DNA of 64,000 bases from Nocardioides zeae (GCF_010686755.1 NZ_JAAGXA010000001.1:496001-560000), one strand, 5' to 3'. Counted from the stretch's first letter, positions 1 through 9,023 are shown. Translations and numbers: made by a program. Notes: generated by a model not told the origin, from the letters alone.

Positions 1-1
1 T

Positions 2-118
2 GGAACGGGGACCTTGATCGGGAGTGTGAAGGGCGCGACGACGACGTTCTACGCCGATGTCGTGCAGCACCTGCGGCCGTGGGTGGCGAAGGTCGGGTCG
101 CCCTCGAGAGCAGAGTGA
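2..118 (+). CDS. 3' end of an unidentified gene (partial)
   Basis: An open frame enters from the left edge and stops with TGA at 116-118, giving about 38 residues that end in WVAKVGSPSRAE. I do not recognise the family. A 9-bp hairpin follows at 128-163, where a gene end would be expected, which mildly supports this frame as the tail of a real plus-strand gene. The start and nearly all of the protein lie outside the window. Confidence 0.3.
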   Translation, partial: GTGTLIGSVKGATTTFYADVVQHLRPWVAKVGSPSRAE

Positions 119-127
119 AGCAACGTA

Positions 128-163
128 CTGGTTGCTGGCGGGACGCAGGTCGGTAGCAACCAG
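128..163 (+). terminator. Hairpin after the partial gene, possible terminator
   Basis: CTGGTTGCT (128-136) and AGCAACCAG (155-163) are perfect 9-bp inverted arms around an 18-nt loop. There is no T-run, as is common in high-GC actinobacteria. It lies ten bases after the stop of the partial gene. Nothing else is visible from 164 to 407. Confidence 0.35.
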
Positions 164-407
164 CGGCGCTGGCGGTCGGTGAGGGCAGGTGGGTGCCGAG
201 ATGGCCACATGTTCTCTCCACCTCGCAGCGCTGCCCGTGAGGGTTGCCGGGAATCGCTCCTCTGGCGCGCTCAGACATCCCGAACACGTGGCGAACCGGG
301 CCCACATTTTGCGTGTCAGACCCAAGGCGATTCAGCCGTTCACCACTCCCCGCCTGCCATGACCTGCCTCCTTCGTGAGGTGACGGGTCATCGATGAGTG
401 CACACGG

Positions 408-1283
408 TCAGGCATCCTCGGGACAGCCCTTGCATCGGCCGAGTGCCAGGTCCTCCCTTGCCCACTCGTGCACTGCCTGCGTGATCGTGGCGGGGTCGTC
501 CAGGTCGACCGACTTGTAGATGAAGCCCACGAGGTCGGTCGGCATCCGCTTGATAGAGGAGTCCTTGAGCAGCAGGCAGCGTCGGCCAGCCATGAGCATG
601 GCGCCGACCTCGATGACCAAGTTGTAGTTCATGCCTCGACCGCGACGGTCCTCGAAGAAGGCGATGCCGTAGTTGCTCGACCACATATGCGCGGCGACGT
701 TCCCCCAAAGGTCATCCACCAAAGCGCGCTGAGACGCGAGCAGAAACCGAAGCCCGTGTCCGTCCAAAGCGTCACGCGTGACGTCCAGGGCGGCGGCCAC
801 CGGGTCAGGCCCGTCGGGCTCCTCGTCGTCGTCCGGGAACCGCGTCATGCCGAACACGTGCGCAGCGGGGGGCGAGGTCCTCGTGAACTCCGCGACCGGG
901 CGCACGAGCTGTGGCGGCGCCAGTGACGCCGGGATCAGGGCGTGCCGGAAGTGGCCCAGGTCGGCGCCGCCCGGCAGCGCCTCGGCCAAAAGCGCGGCGG
1001 CGTCGTCGCCAACGAGCTCGGCGACGCGTTGCCGACCGAGAGGCGTAAGCGTCCAAGCGCCATGTGCCTTGGCTGGCGTGGCGCGTCCGGCTCGTTTGAG
1101 GGTCGTGAAGACGTTCGCGATCTTGTCCGGCACTGGCAGCGACGCCTCGTAGAACAACTGAGTGACCGCACGTCCACTGAACGTGCCGTCCTCCGATCTG
1201 CCGGAGACGATGGAGGCCAGGACGAGCGCCTGGTCCGCGATCGGCATCCGCTGGACGCGGATGCCGATCGACTCCTCGGTCAC
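408..1283 (-). CDS. wHTH plus TIR-like / nucleotide-hydrolase-like effector protein
   Basis: The protein has 291 residues. Residues ~25-95 look like a winged helix (a stretch resembling FYEAxLPxPxxIxxxFxxLKRAG, then LTPLGRQRV). Residues ~142-265 follow the TIR-like / deoxyribosyltransferase-like layout: a strand with VFGMTRF, a helical middle, then GMNYNLVIEVGAMLMAGR and MPTDLVGFIY. Glu225 in NLVIEVG sits where these folds carry the catalytic glutamate (the NVxxExG pattern). Such domains act in prokaryotic immunity by binding cyclic nucleotides or cleaving NAD+. That role here is inferred. The GTG start overlaps the stop of the upstream gene (GTGA), so the two are translationally coupled. There is no signal peptide or membrane segment. 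Confidence 0.6.
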   Translation of the reverse strand: MTEESIGIRVQRMPIADQALVLASIVSGRSEDGTFSGRAVTQLFYEASLPVPDKIANVFTTLKRAGRATPAKAHGAWTLTPLGRQRVAELVGDDAAALLAEALPGGADLGHFRHALIPASLAPPQLVRPVAEFTRTSPPAAHVFGMTRFPDDDEEPDGPDPVAAALDVTRDALDGHGLRFLLASQRALVDDLWGNVAAHMWSSNYGIAFFEDRRGRGMNYNLVIEVGAMLMAGRRCLLLKDSSIKRMPTDLVGFIYKSVDLDDPATITQAVHEWAREDLALGRCKGCPEDA

Positions 1284-1924
1284 TCAGCGTCTCCATTGGG
1301 GCTCGACTTCTTGGCGGTCTTGCGAGCAGCCCTCCGCTTCGGAACCTCCTGGAAGTGCGACGTGACCGCGGTACGCCCGGTCCTCGGAATGATGAACCGC
1401 CCGGCCTCGCCCTGCTTCGCCGCGATTAGGTGGCTGGAGGCAGCATTGGCCCAGTCGCGCGAGAAGTTGGCGGGCATGTCCTCGTGGGCATCGGCGAGCG
1501 CGGCTCGGACCTCGTCACGGGCAAACGACTCCGCACCCTGGAAGTTGATCAGGTAGTAGCCCGCCGCACAGATCTTCTGCGGGAAGCTCCGCGCGCCGAC
1601 CTCGGTGATGAACTCGCCGAGGGTGAGGTCCCGGTCCCATGGCAGGGACTGCTGCGATCTGCCGCCACCGCTTCCGGCGCTGGGACCTGCAGCGCTGCCC
1701 GCACCCGGTCCGACCGTCCCCAAGCCGCCGCGTCCCGAGGGCGCTTCGGGTGCCGACAAGGCTCCTCCGAATAGGAGGGCGATGACGTCAGACATCGTGG
1801 CCTCGTCGACGGGGCGCTTGATCGAGATGCCTGGTCCTGTGACGCTGACCTCAGCGATGGCCGATTCGGGCTGAGGCTCTTTCTCGAAGTCGTCGAAGTC
1901 GTCGACGGATTTGTCGTCACTCAT
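1280..1924 (-). CDS. Partner protein with C-terminal winged-helix-like domain
   Basis: The protein has 214 residues and is first in a two-gene operon with the TIR-like gene. The N-terminus (1-70) is acidic. Residues ~70-92 form a Gly/Ala/Ser-rich linker. Residues ~95-195 form a compact domain (LTLGEFITEVGARSFPQK to FIIPRTGRTAVTSHF) that reads like a winged helix. The tail is basic (KRRAARKTAKK). I do not recognise a named family. The coupling and shared regulatory DNA suggest a sensor, regulator or scaffold for the TIR-like protein. ATG at 1922-1924 is chosen because promoter-like boxes sit directly in front of it, consistent with a leaderless message. Confidence 0.6.
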   Translation of the reverse strand: MSDDKSVDDFDDFEKEPQPESAIAEVSVTGPGISIKRPVDEATMSDVIALLFGGALSAPEAPSGRGGLGTVGPGAGSAAGPSAGSGGGRSQQSLPWDRDLTLGEFITEVGARSFPQKICAAGYYLINFQGAESFARDEVRAALADAHEDMPANFSRDWANAASSHLIAAKQGEAGRFIIPRTGRTAVTSHFQEVPKRRAARKTAKKSSPNGDAE

Positions 1925-1988
1925 GTCTACAGTTTGGCAGAGAAGGTATACGGCGTCAACGGGTTCTGTAGACCATGCTGTCTACAGA
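1925..1988 (-). promoter_or_regulatory. Palindromic operator and probable leaderless promoter of the TIR-like operon
   Basis: TCTGTAGAC (1965-1973) and GTCTACAGA (1980-1988) form a perfect 9-bp inverted repeat with a 6-bp spacer. A third box, GTCTACAG, lies at 1925-1932, directly against the ATG. Read on the minus strand, TTGACG (1959-1954) and CAAACT (1936-1931) are 17 bp apart, and a start about 7 nt later falls on the ATG. TATACC at 1950-1945 is an alternative -10. The boxes flank or overlap either promoter, so repressor binding is likely. Confidence 0.5.
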
Positions 1989-3230
1989 GCGTCATCTCGG
2001 TGCAGCCCTGGAGCTCCTGCCGCTGACCCTCCCGGTTGGTACGCAGCGGTATTTGGCGCTCTGACTGACGGGTGCGGGTCAGGGAACGAGCGACATGTAA
2101 GGAGTGTGCAGGGTCCGGATGGACCCGTGTGGAGACCGAGATGATGGTGGGCCATTACGGGGTGGTCTACCGCGTACATGCGTTTGCGACGACAAGCGTC
2201 AGTACCAGGTGCCGCCCTTACTGTGAGCCTCGTCGGCGTATCGGCCCTCCAGCCGCGCCGGCAACCACTCACCGACGTCATCGCGCTCGCCTTTGTCGGC
2301 TTGCTCTTCGACCACTCGTGGGCCACGTAGGTCCCGACGACGTCTATTCCGGCCAGGCCCTCGGCGGTGTCCCCGCGGCCTCTTTGGCCGGGAGAGCGTG
2401 CACCTGATCGGCGGTTAAGGCCGCCGGGGCTGTCGGGTCGGCCAGGACGTCGCGGATTAGCGACTCGTCGGGTTCGGTCTTGGCCGACGCGCCGAGCGCC
2501 TTGCCGGTGGCGCCCAGCCCATCCCGGTCGAGGGGGCCGTCGGGGATCTTGATCTTGTCGCGCGAACCTAGACCGCAGGACCATCGAGCATATTCCGAAG
2601 CTGCTCCACGGCGTCTCTCGACGGACGTCTGAATGCGCCGCGCGGCAGCTGCCTGGATGACGGGCTCGTTGGTGCCGTGCCTGAAGCACATGTTGGTTCC
2701 AGGGCGTGCCTCGGTCCGGCACTGCTGGCCGGTCGACTTCAGTTTGGCGGTGTGCGAATTGCCCCCCCGGGTTCTCCGCAGACCACTCGTCGCTGTGCGT
2801 GCTCCGCCGTGTCATCGTCAGTCCCAGATCACCGAGGAGCGGGGAGAGCGTGCGGTCGAGCGTGGCCCGGCTGCCGAAGCAGCCGTGGACCGCCACGGCG
2901 GAAGCTCCGCAGAACACGAGCAGGCCCGCGAGCGACCTCGGCGGAGTAGCCGCGTGGTGACCGAGGAAGGACTCTCAGAGGGAACACGCTTAAAGCAACC
3001 GGGTTGAACGCAGGCTGCGAGAATGACTCTACGTCCGGGGTCTTGTCGGCCGGCCCGGCCAGACCCTAAGGAAGTGGCGTCCGGTTGCCCATAACGGGTA
3101 GCACGATCCGGGCGGCGGCTCTGATTGCATTGGTAAGGAGGGCTAGGCGTTCGCTCCTTCTTGCCACATGGGCCCGTGAACGGGAAGTCGCCTTCTCGGT
3201 TCCCATCTTCGAGTTGCAGAAGGGCATTGC
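1989..3230. other. Gene-poor stretch with decayed coding-like sequence
   Basis: No intact gene is supported. The minus strand at about 2344-2691 encodes a 115-residue peptide with protein-like composition (CFRHGTNEPVIQAAAARRI, later ALTADQVHALPAKEAAG). Continuation-like pieces in other frames (PGGQFAHRQTEVDR near 2740) suggest a frameshifted, decayed gene. I cannot name the family. Most other frames are GC-driven and unconvincing. Expected content next to a mobile defence cassette. Confidence 0.25.
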
Positions 3231-3704
3231 TCAAGGGGCGTCGAGTGCACGTTGCTCGCGCCCTGACCCACCCACATCCGTCGCCCGATCCCACGTCGAC
3301 ATCACGATCAACGTCTTCGTCCCCGCCACCAACCCCGTCCTCCGGATGGCGTTCACGACGCTCTGCAGGTGCTCCACGCTCCGCACCCGGAACCGCAGCA
3401 ACCCGTCGGGATCGCCGGAGATCGTGAAGAACTGCTGCACCTCGGGCACCTGCCGCGCGATCTCCTCGATCTCGCGCGTGTCCGTCTGACCCGTCAGTCG
3501 GATCTCGGTGAAGGCGTCGATCTCGCCGACCGAGCTGTCGGCCACGATGGCCGTGTACCCCTTGATCACCCCGCTCGCCTCCATCCGCGCGATCCGTCGC
3601 GCGACCGGGGCCGCGGACAGGCCTACCCGCTGCGCGATCTCGCTGGTGGGCATGCGCGCGTTGGCGCGGAGCAGGTCGAGGATCTCGCGGTCGAGGTCGT
3701 CCAT
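3231..3704 (-). CDS. Lrp/AsnC-family transcriptional regulator
   Basis: The protein has 157 residues. The AsnC-type wHTH lies at residues 1-60 (MDDLDREILDLLRANAR, SEIAQRVGLSAAPVARRI) and the RAM ligand-binding domain at ~65-145. The ATG at 3704 is preferred over an upstream in-frame start because it gives the canonical AsnC N-terminus. The gene is divergent from the 2-oxoacid dehydrogenase operon across a 169-bp gap, the usual BkdR arrangement. An amino-acid- or oxoacid-responsive regulator of that operon is the likely role. Confidence 0.85.
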   Translation of the reverse strand: MDDLDREILDLLRANARMPTSEIAQRVGLSAAPVARRIARMEASGVIKGYTAIVADSSVGEIDAFTEIRLTGQTDTREIEEIARQVPEVQQFFTISGDPDGLLRFRVRSVEHLQSVVNAIRRTGLVAGTKTLIVMSTWDRATDVGGSGREQRALDAP

Positions 3705-3873
3705 GGCAACAGCTCGCTTCCTGATAGTTGCGCGCAGCGATAAGAAGAAGCACGAAACACGCCACGACGCAGAAGAATACAGCGGTCCTCGCACAACACG
3801 AGCGCGTTCATTGCGCGTGGCCTACGTCACCCACCAGGCTCCAGCGCAGACACGCGGACCTGAGGAGACACAG

Positions 3874-4899
3874 ATGGAGCCGACCCTGGACCTGCGCGCC
3901 GCGCTGCGCGACATGATCCTCGCGCGACGCGTCGACACCGAGGCGATCGCGCTGCAGCGCCAGGGCGAGCTGGGCCTGTGGCCGTCGATGCTCGGCCAGG
4001 AGGCCGCCCAGGTCGGCGCCGGCTCGGCGCTGCGTCCGCGGGACGTCGTGTTCCCGACGTACCGCGAGCACGCCGTCGCCTGGTGCTTCGGTGTGGATCC
4101 CGTCCAGCTGCTCGGGCTCTTCCGCGGCACGACCATGGGCGGCTGGGACCCGGCCGAGCGCGGCTTCCAGCTCTACACGCTCGTGATCGGCGCGCAGACG
4201 CTGCACGCGGTCGGCTACGCCATGGGCATCGTGCGCGACGGCGACGTCGGCACGGGCGACCCGGACCGGGACCGCGCCGTACTCGTCTTCCTCGGCGACG
4301 GCGCCCTCAGCGAGGGGGAGACGAACGAGGCGTTCGTCTGGGCCGCGGCGCAAAACCTGCCCGTCGTCTTCTACTGCCAGAACAACCAGTGGGCCATCTC
4401 GGCGCCGTTCAGCGTGCAGAGCCGCGTGCCGGCCGCCCAGCGCGCCTCCGGCTTCGGCTTTCCCGGCGTGCAGGTCGACGGCAACGACGTCGCCGCCTGC
4501 CACGCCGCCACCGAGCAGGCCCTCGCCCAGGCCCGCGCCGGCGGGGGACCGACCCTCATCGAGGCCGTCACCTACCGCCGCAACCCGCACACCACGTCCG
4601 ACGACGACCTGCGCTACCGCGACGCCGCCGAGAACGACCACTGGCGCGACCTCGACCCCGTCGACCGGCTCCGCACCGCGCTCCTCGAGAGCGGCGAGAT
4701 CGACGACGCTTTCCTCGCTGAGGTCGCCGCCGAGGAGCAGGAGCTCGCCGAGCGCTTGCGCACCGGCTGCCGCGCGCTCCCGGTGCCGTCCCACGACGAC
4801 CCGTTCCTGCACACGCTCCACACGATGACGCCCGAGCTCGCCCGGCAGCGCGAGGAGCACCTCGCGTTGGTGGCGGCAGGCGAGGAGGACCGGGCATGA
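3874..4899 (+). CDS. bkdA: 2-oxoacid dehydrogenase E1 component, alpha subunit
   Basis: The protein has 341 residues. It is the ThDP-dependent alpha subunit of a branched-chain oxoacid (or pyruvate) dehydrogenase E1. The ThDP/Mg motif begins at GDG 141-143 and ends at QNNQWAIS. FPTYREHAVAW and the phosphorylation-loop-like YRRNPHTTSDDD match the family. The start at 3874 follows GAGGAGA (3862-3868) at proper spacing. It overlaps the beta-subunit gene by ATGA. Substrate is not fixed by sequence. Branched-chain oxoacids are favoured because an AsnC/BkdR-type regulator is divergent and E1 is of the alpha2beta2 type. Confidence 0.88.
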   Translation: MEPTLDLRAALRDMILARRVDTEAIALQRQGELGLWPSMLGQEAAQVGAGSALRPRDVVFPTYREHAVAWCFGVDPVQLLGLFRGTTMGGWDPAERGFQLYTLVIGAQTLHAVGYAMGIVRDGDVGTGDPDRDRAVLVFLGDGALSEGETNEAFVWAAAQNLPVVFYCQNNQWAISAPFSVQSRVPAAQRASGFGFPGVQVDGNDVAACHAATEQALAQARAGGGPTLIEAVTYRRNPHTTSDDDLRYRDAAENDHWRDLDPVDRLRTALLESGEIDDAFLAEVAAEEQELAERLRTGCRALPVPSHDDPFLHTLHTMTPELARQREEHLALVAAGEEDRA

Positions 4900-5891
4900 G
4901 CACCGAGCCGAGGAACCAGGCCATGGCCCACGCCCTCAACCAGGCCCTGCGCGACGAGCTCGACACCGACCCCAAGGTGCTGCTCATCGGCGAGGACATC
5001 GGCGAGCTCGGCGGCGTCTTCCGCGTCACCGACGGCCTCGCGAAGGACTTCGGTCCCACCCGCGTCGTGACGTCCCCGCTCGGCGAGGCCGGCATCGTCG
5101 GCAGCGCGATCGGGCTCGCGATGGCCGGCTACCGGCCCGTCGTCGAGATCCAGTTCGACGGCTTCGTCTTCCCGGCGATGAACCAGATCGTCACCCAGCT
5201 CGCCAAGTACCGCCACCGCTCCGAGGGCCGCGTCAGCCTCCCCGTCGTCGTGCGCATCCCCGTCGGCGGCGGCATCGGCGCGATCGAGCACCACAGCGAG
5301 TCGCCCGAGGCCCACTTCGCGCACACGCCCGGCCTCCGCGTCGTGTGCCCGTCCACCCCGCAGGAGGCCTACAGCCTCATGCGCGCCGCCATCCGCTGCG
5401 AGGACCCCGTCATCTTCCTCGAGCCGAAGAAGATCTACTGGGGCAAGGGACCCGTCGACCGCTCCGCCGGCGCCGCTCCCCGCGAGCACCTCGACCGCGC
5501 CCGCGTGGCCCGCGAGGGCGACGCGCTGACGATCGCGACGTACGGCGCCCTCACGGCCACCGCGCTCGGGGCCGCCGACGAGCTCGCCGCCGAGGGCACC
5601 GAGGTCGAGGTCATCGACCTCCGCACGATCGCGCCGCTCGACCACGAGACCGTCGTGGCCTCCGTGCGCCGCACCGGCCGCCTCGTCATCGCCCACGAGG
5701 CCTCCCAGTCCGGCGGCATCGGCGGCGAGCTCGCCGCCCGCGTGCAGCGCGACGCCTTCTTCGAGCTCGAGGCGCCGGTGCTCCGGGTCACGGGCTACGA
5801 CACGCCGTACCCCGCCAGCCGCCTCGAGGAGGAGTGGCTCCCGGGCCTCGACCGCCTGCTCGACGCCTGCGACGCCAGCCTCGCCTGCTGA
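4896..5891 (+). CDS. bkdB: 2-oxoacid dehydrogenase E1 component, beta subunit
   Basis: The protein has 331 residues, the usual length for E1 beta. Family marks: LLIGEDIGELGGVFRVTDGL near the N-terminus, the substrate-site segment with IEHHSES at 130-136, and a C-terminal transketolase-C domain (ATYGALTATALGAADELA, IDLRTIAPLD, VIAHEASQSGGIG). It pairs with the alpha subunit to decarboxylate the oxoacid and acylate the E2 lipoyl group. The ATG overlaps the alpha stop by 4 bp, which supports equimolar translation. Confidence 0.9.
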   Translation: MSTEPRNQAMAHALNQALRDELDTDPKVLLIGEDIGELGGVFRVTDGLAKDFGPTRVVTSPLGEAGIVGSAIGLAMAGYRPVVEIQFDGFVFPAMNQIVTQLAKYRHRSEGRVSLPVVVRIPVGGGIGAIEHHSESPEAHFAHTPGLRVVCPSTPQEAYSLMRAAIRCEDPVIFLEPKKIYWGKGPVDRSAGAAPREHLDRARVAREGDALTIATYGALTATALGAADELAAEGTEVEVIDLRTIAPLDHETVVASVRRTGRLVIAHEASQSGGIGGELAARVQRDAFFELEAPVLRVTGYDTPYPASRLEEEWLPGLDRLLDACDASLAC

Positions 5892-5908
5892 CCGAAGTCG
5901 GAGACACC

Positions 5909-7204
5909 GTGAGCACCCCCCAGCAGTTCCTCCTCCCCGACGTCGGCGAGGGCCTCACCGAGGCCGAGGTCGTCACCTGGCACGTCGCCGTCGGCGACAC
6001 CGTCGAGGTCAACCAGACGCTCGTCGACATCGAGACCGCCAAGTCCGTCGTCGAGTTGCCGTCGCCCTTCGCCGGCCAGGTGCTCGCCCTCCTCGTGCCC
6101 GAGGGGCAGACCGTCGACGTCGGCACGCCGATCATCGAGATCGGTACGCCGCAGGCCGCGCCCAGCCCCGAGCTCGAACCCGAGCAGGCGGAGGAGGAGC
6201 CCCAGCTCCTCGTCGGGTACGGCGCGCGCGAGGCCACCACGAGCCGTCGCCGCCGCGGGGGAGCGCGCCCGGCCGCGGCCGGGTCGACGGCCGTGGCGGA
6301 CAAGCCCCGCGCCAAGCCGCCCGTCCGCAGGCTCGCGCAGGTGCTGGGCGTCGACCTCGCCTCCCTCACCCCAAGCGGTCCCGACGGCATCGTGGTGCGC
6401 ACCGACGTGCTCGCGGCAGCACCGATGCACGAGCCAGCGCCCGCCTCCGTTCCGACGCCGGCTCCCGAGACGACGCAGGCCGAGCCCTCGCCGTACGGCC
6501 TCGAGACCCGCATCCCCGTCAAGGGCGTGCGGAAGCAGACGGCCGCGGCGATGGTGGCCTCGGCGTTCACGGCGCCGCACGTCACCGAGTTCGTGACCGT
6601 CGACGTCACCGCCACGCTCGAGCTGCGCGAGAAGGTGCTCGCCCGCCGCGAGTTCCGCGACGTGCGCGCGACGCCGCTGGCGTTCGTGGCGCGGGCCTAC
6701 CTGCACGCGCTGCGGCGTACGCCGATGGCGTGCGCCCGCTGGGACGAGGCCGCGCAGGAGATCGTCGTGCCCGGCCAGGTCAACCTCGGCATCGCCGCGG
6801 CCACCCCGCGGGGACTCGTCGTGCCCAACGTGAAGGCCGCCGACCGCATGGACCTGCGGGAGCTGGCGCTCGCCATCGACGACCTCGCGCAGACCGCGCG
6901 GGCCGGGCGCACCACGCCCGAATCGATGGCGCACGGCACGACCACCATCACCAACGTCGGCGTCTTCGGTGTCGACACCGGCACGCCGATCCTCAACCCG
7001 GGGGAGACGGCGATCCTCGCGGTCGGCGCCATCCGGCGGACCCCGTGGGTCGTCGGCGAGGGCGCCGACGAGCGCATCGAGCCCCGCTCGGTGCTGCAGC
7101 TCGCGCTGTCCTTCGACCACCGCGTCCTCGACGGCGCGGAGGGGTCCCGCGTGCTCGCCGACACCGCCGCGATCCTGCGCGACCCCACGGAGGCGTTCCT
7201 GTGA
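5909..7204 (+). CDS. bkdC: 2-oxoacid dehydrogenase E2 component (dihydrolipoyl acyltransferase)
   Basis: The protein has 431 residues. It has one lipoyl domain (1-80) with the lipoylated lysine at Lys45 in ETAKS. A Pro/Ala-rich linker follows, then the E3/E1-binding domain (~130-170, VRRLAQVLGVDLASLTPSG) and the catalytic acyltransferase domain with DHRVLDG at 403-409. GTG at 5909 gives the standard STPQQFLLPDVGEGLTEAEV start. Later lipA and lipB in this window supply the cofactor. A separate, larger E2 (sucB-type) at 57.8-59.6 kb has two lipoyl domains. Confidence 0.9.
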   Translation: MSTPQQFLLPDVGEGLTEAEVVTWHVAVGDTVEVNQTLVDIETAKSVVELPSPFAGQVLALLVPEGQTVDVGTPIIEIGTPQAAPSPELEPEQAEEEPQLLVGYGAREATTSRRRRGGARPAAAGSTAVADKPRAKPPVRRLAQVLGVDLASLTPSGPDGIVVRTDVLAAAPMHEPAPASVPTPAPETTQAEPSPYGLETRIPVKGVRKQTAAAMVASAFTAPHVTEFVTVDVTATLELREKVLARREFRDVRATPLAFVARAYLHALRRTPMACARWDEAAQEIVVPGQVNLGIAAATPRGLVVPNVKAADRMDLRELALAIDDLAQTARAGRTTPESMAHGTTTITNVGVFGVDTGTPILNPGETAILAVGAIRRTPWVVGEGADERIEPRSVLQLALSFDHRVLDGAEGSRVLADTAAILRDPTEAFL

Positions 7205-8598
7205 GCGAGCACTTCGACGTCGTCGTCATCGGTGCCGGGCCGGGCGGCTACGTCGCCGCGGTCCGCGCCGCCCAGCTCGGCCGCAGCGTCGCGGTCGTCG
7301 AGGAGCGGTTCTGGGGCGGCGTCTGCCTCAACGTGGGTTGCATCCCGTCCAAGGCGCTGCTGCGCAACGCGGAGCTCGCCAGCCTGTGGCGCGACCGGGC
7401 GGACGACTTCGGGATCGTCGGCGAGGCGCGGTTCGACTACGGCCGGGCGCACGCGCGCAGCCGCGAGGTCGCGGACGGTCGGGCGGCGGGGATCCACTAC
7501 CTGATGCGCAAGAACAAGGTGACCGAGATCGACGGGCGCGCACGGTTCACCGGCACACGCGAGACCGTCGTGACGGCCGCCGACGGCAGCACCCGCACGG
7601 TCGCCTTCACCGACGCGATCGTCGCGACCGGCGCGCGCCCGCGGATGCTCCCCTGCGTCACCGCCTCGGCGAACGTCGTCACCTACGAGGAGGTCGTCCT
7701 CGACGCGACGCTCCCGCGCAGCATCGGCATCGTCGGCGCCGGCGCGATCGGCATGGAGATGGCCTACGTGCTGCAGGCGTACGGCGTGGAGGTGACCCTG
7801 CTGGAGTACGCCGATCGCGTGCTCCCCGCCGAGGACGCCGACGTCTCGAGCGCGATGGCCAAGGCCTACCGCGGGCTGGGCGTCACCGTGCGCACCGGCG
7901 TGCGCGTGGGGTCGGTGACCGACCGCGGTGAGTCCGTGGAGGTCGCGTGGACGGGGGCGGACGGGAGCGCCACCGTCGAGACCTTCGACCGCGTCCTCGT
8001 CGCCACCGGCTTCGTCCCGAACTCCGAGGACCTCGGCCTCGACGCGGCCGGTGTGGTCGTCGACGAGCGCGGCGCGATCAGCGTCGACGCCCGGATGCGC
8101 ACCAACGTGCCGGGGATCTACGCCATCGGCGACGTGACGCTCCAGCTGCAGCTCGCCCACGTCGCCGAGGCCATGGCCGTCGTGGCGGCGGAGACCCTCG
8201 CGGGCGCGGTGACGATGGAGCTGGGCGACCTGCGGATGATGCCGCGGGCCACCTTCTGCCAGCCCCAGGTGGCGAGCTTCGGCCTCACCGAGGCCCAGGC
8301 GCGGGCGGAGCACGGCGAGATCCGCGTCGCGAAGTTCCCGTTCAGCGCGAACGGCAAGGCCCACGGCCTCGGCGAGCCCGTCGGGTTCGTCAAGGTGCTC
8401 GCCGACGTGGACGGCGCCCTGCTCGGCGGCCACCTCGTCGGTCCCGACGTCGCCGAGCTGCTGCCCGAGCTGACGCTGGCGCAGAAATGGGACCTCGGGT
8501 CCTTCGAGCTGTCCCGCAACGTGCACGTGCACCCCACCTTGGGGGAGGCGTTGCAGGAGGTGTTCCACGGGCTCGAGGGCCACATGATCAACCTGTGA
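7201..8598 (+). CDS. lpdA: Dihydrolipoyl dehydrogenase (E3)
   Basis: The protein has 465 residues. It reoxidises dihydrolipoyl-E2 with NAD+. FAD-binding GAGPGGYVAAVRAAQLG is at the N-terminus. The redox disulfide is CLNVGC (Cys42/Cys47) followed by IPSK. The NAD site is GIVGAGAIGMEMAYV, and the C-terminal acid-base pair lies in HVHPTLGEA. GTG at 7201 overlaps the E2 stop (GTGA), so this is the fourth gene of the complex operon. Confidence 0.93.
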   Translation: MSEHFDVVVIGAGPGGYVAAVRAAQLGRSVAVVEERFWGGVCLNVGCIPSKALLRNAELASLWRDRADDFGIVGEARFDYGRAHARSREVADGRAAGIHYLMRKNKVTEIDGRARFTGTRETVVTAADGSTRTVAFTDAIVATGARPRMLPCVTASANVVTYEEVVLDATLPRSIGIVGAGAIGMEMAYVLQAYGVEVTLLEYADRVLPAEDADVSSAMAKAYRGLGVTVRTGVRVGSVTDRGESVEVAWTGADGSATVETFDRVLVATGFVPNSEDLGLDAAGVVVDERGAISVDARMRTNVPGIYAIGDVTLQLQLAHVAEAMAVVAAETLAGAVTMELGDLRMMPRATFCQPQVASFGLTEAQARAEHGEIRVAKFPFSANGKAHGLGEPVGFVKVLADVDGALLGGHLVGPDVAELLPELTLAQKWDLGSFELSRNVHVHPTLGEALQEVFHGLEGHMINL

Positions 8599-8644
8599 TC
8601 GCGCACCCGGGATGGGTCGGCGCGTCGCGGGTGTTGCTCGCGTC

Positions 8645-9016
8645 ATGACCAACCGACCGCACCTCGTCCCCGACGCGTCCCACCCCATCACCGTCACGCC
8701 GACGGACCGCCGCGTCGTCGTCACCCGCCACGGCCGCGTGATCGCCGAGACCGACCGTGCGCTCACGCTGCAGGAGGCGTCCTACCCGCCCGTGCAGTAC
8801 GTCCCCCTCGACGACGTCGACGCCAGCGTGCTCGAGCGGACCGACCACGCGACGTACTGCCCCTACAAGGGCGACGCCGGCTACTACTCCCTCGTCGACG
8901 GTGACGCCCGCGCCGAGAACGCGGTGTGGACCTACGACGCCCCGTACGACGCGGTCGCGCCGATCGCCGGGCACGTCGCGTTCTATCCGAACGAGGTGGA
9001 GATCAGCGTCAGCTGA
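8645..9016 (+). CDS. DUF427 domain protein
   Basis: The protein has 123 residues and forms one complete DUF427 domain. Diagnostic parts are TYCPYKGDAGYYS, AVWTYDAPYDAVAPIAGHVAF and YPNEVEI. The biochemical role of the family is not established. ATG at 8645 is preferred over an upstream start because it gives a family-length N-terminus. It lies 46 bp after lpdA on the same strand and may be read from the same transcript, but no functional link is evident. Confidence 0.85.
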   Translation: MTNRPHLVPDASHPITVTPTDRRVVVTRHGRVIAETDRALTLQEASYPPVQYVPLDDVDASVLERTDHATYCPYKGDAGYYSLVDGDARAENAVWTYDAPYDAVAPIAGHVAFYPNEVEISVS

Positions 9017-9023
9017 TTTTCGG

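Noticed and set aside
3508..3873. N-terminal extension of the E1 alpha gene
   Set aside because: The extension runs over the divergent regulator gene and its promoter gap. The start at 3874 has a good ribosome site and family length.
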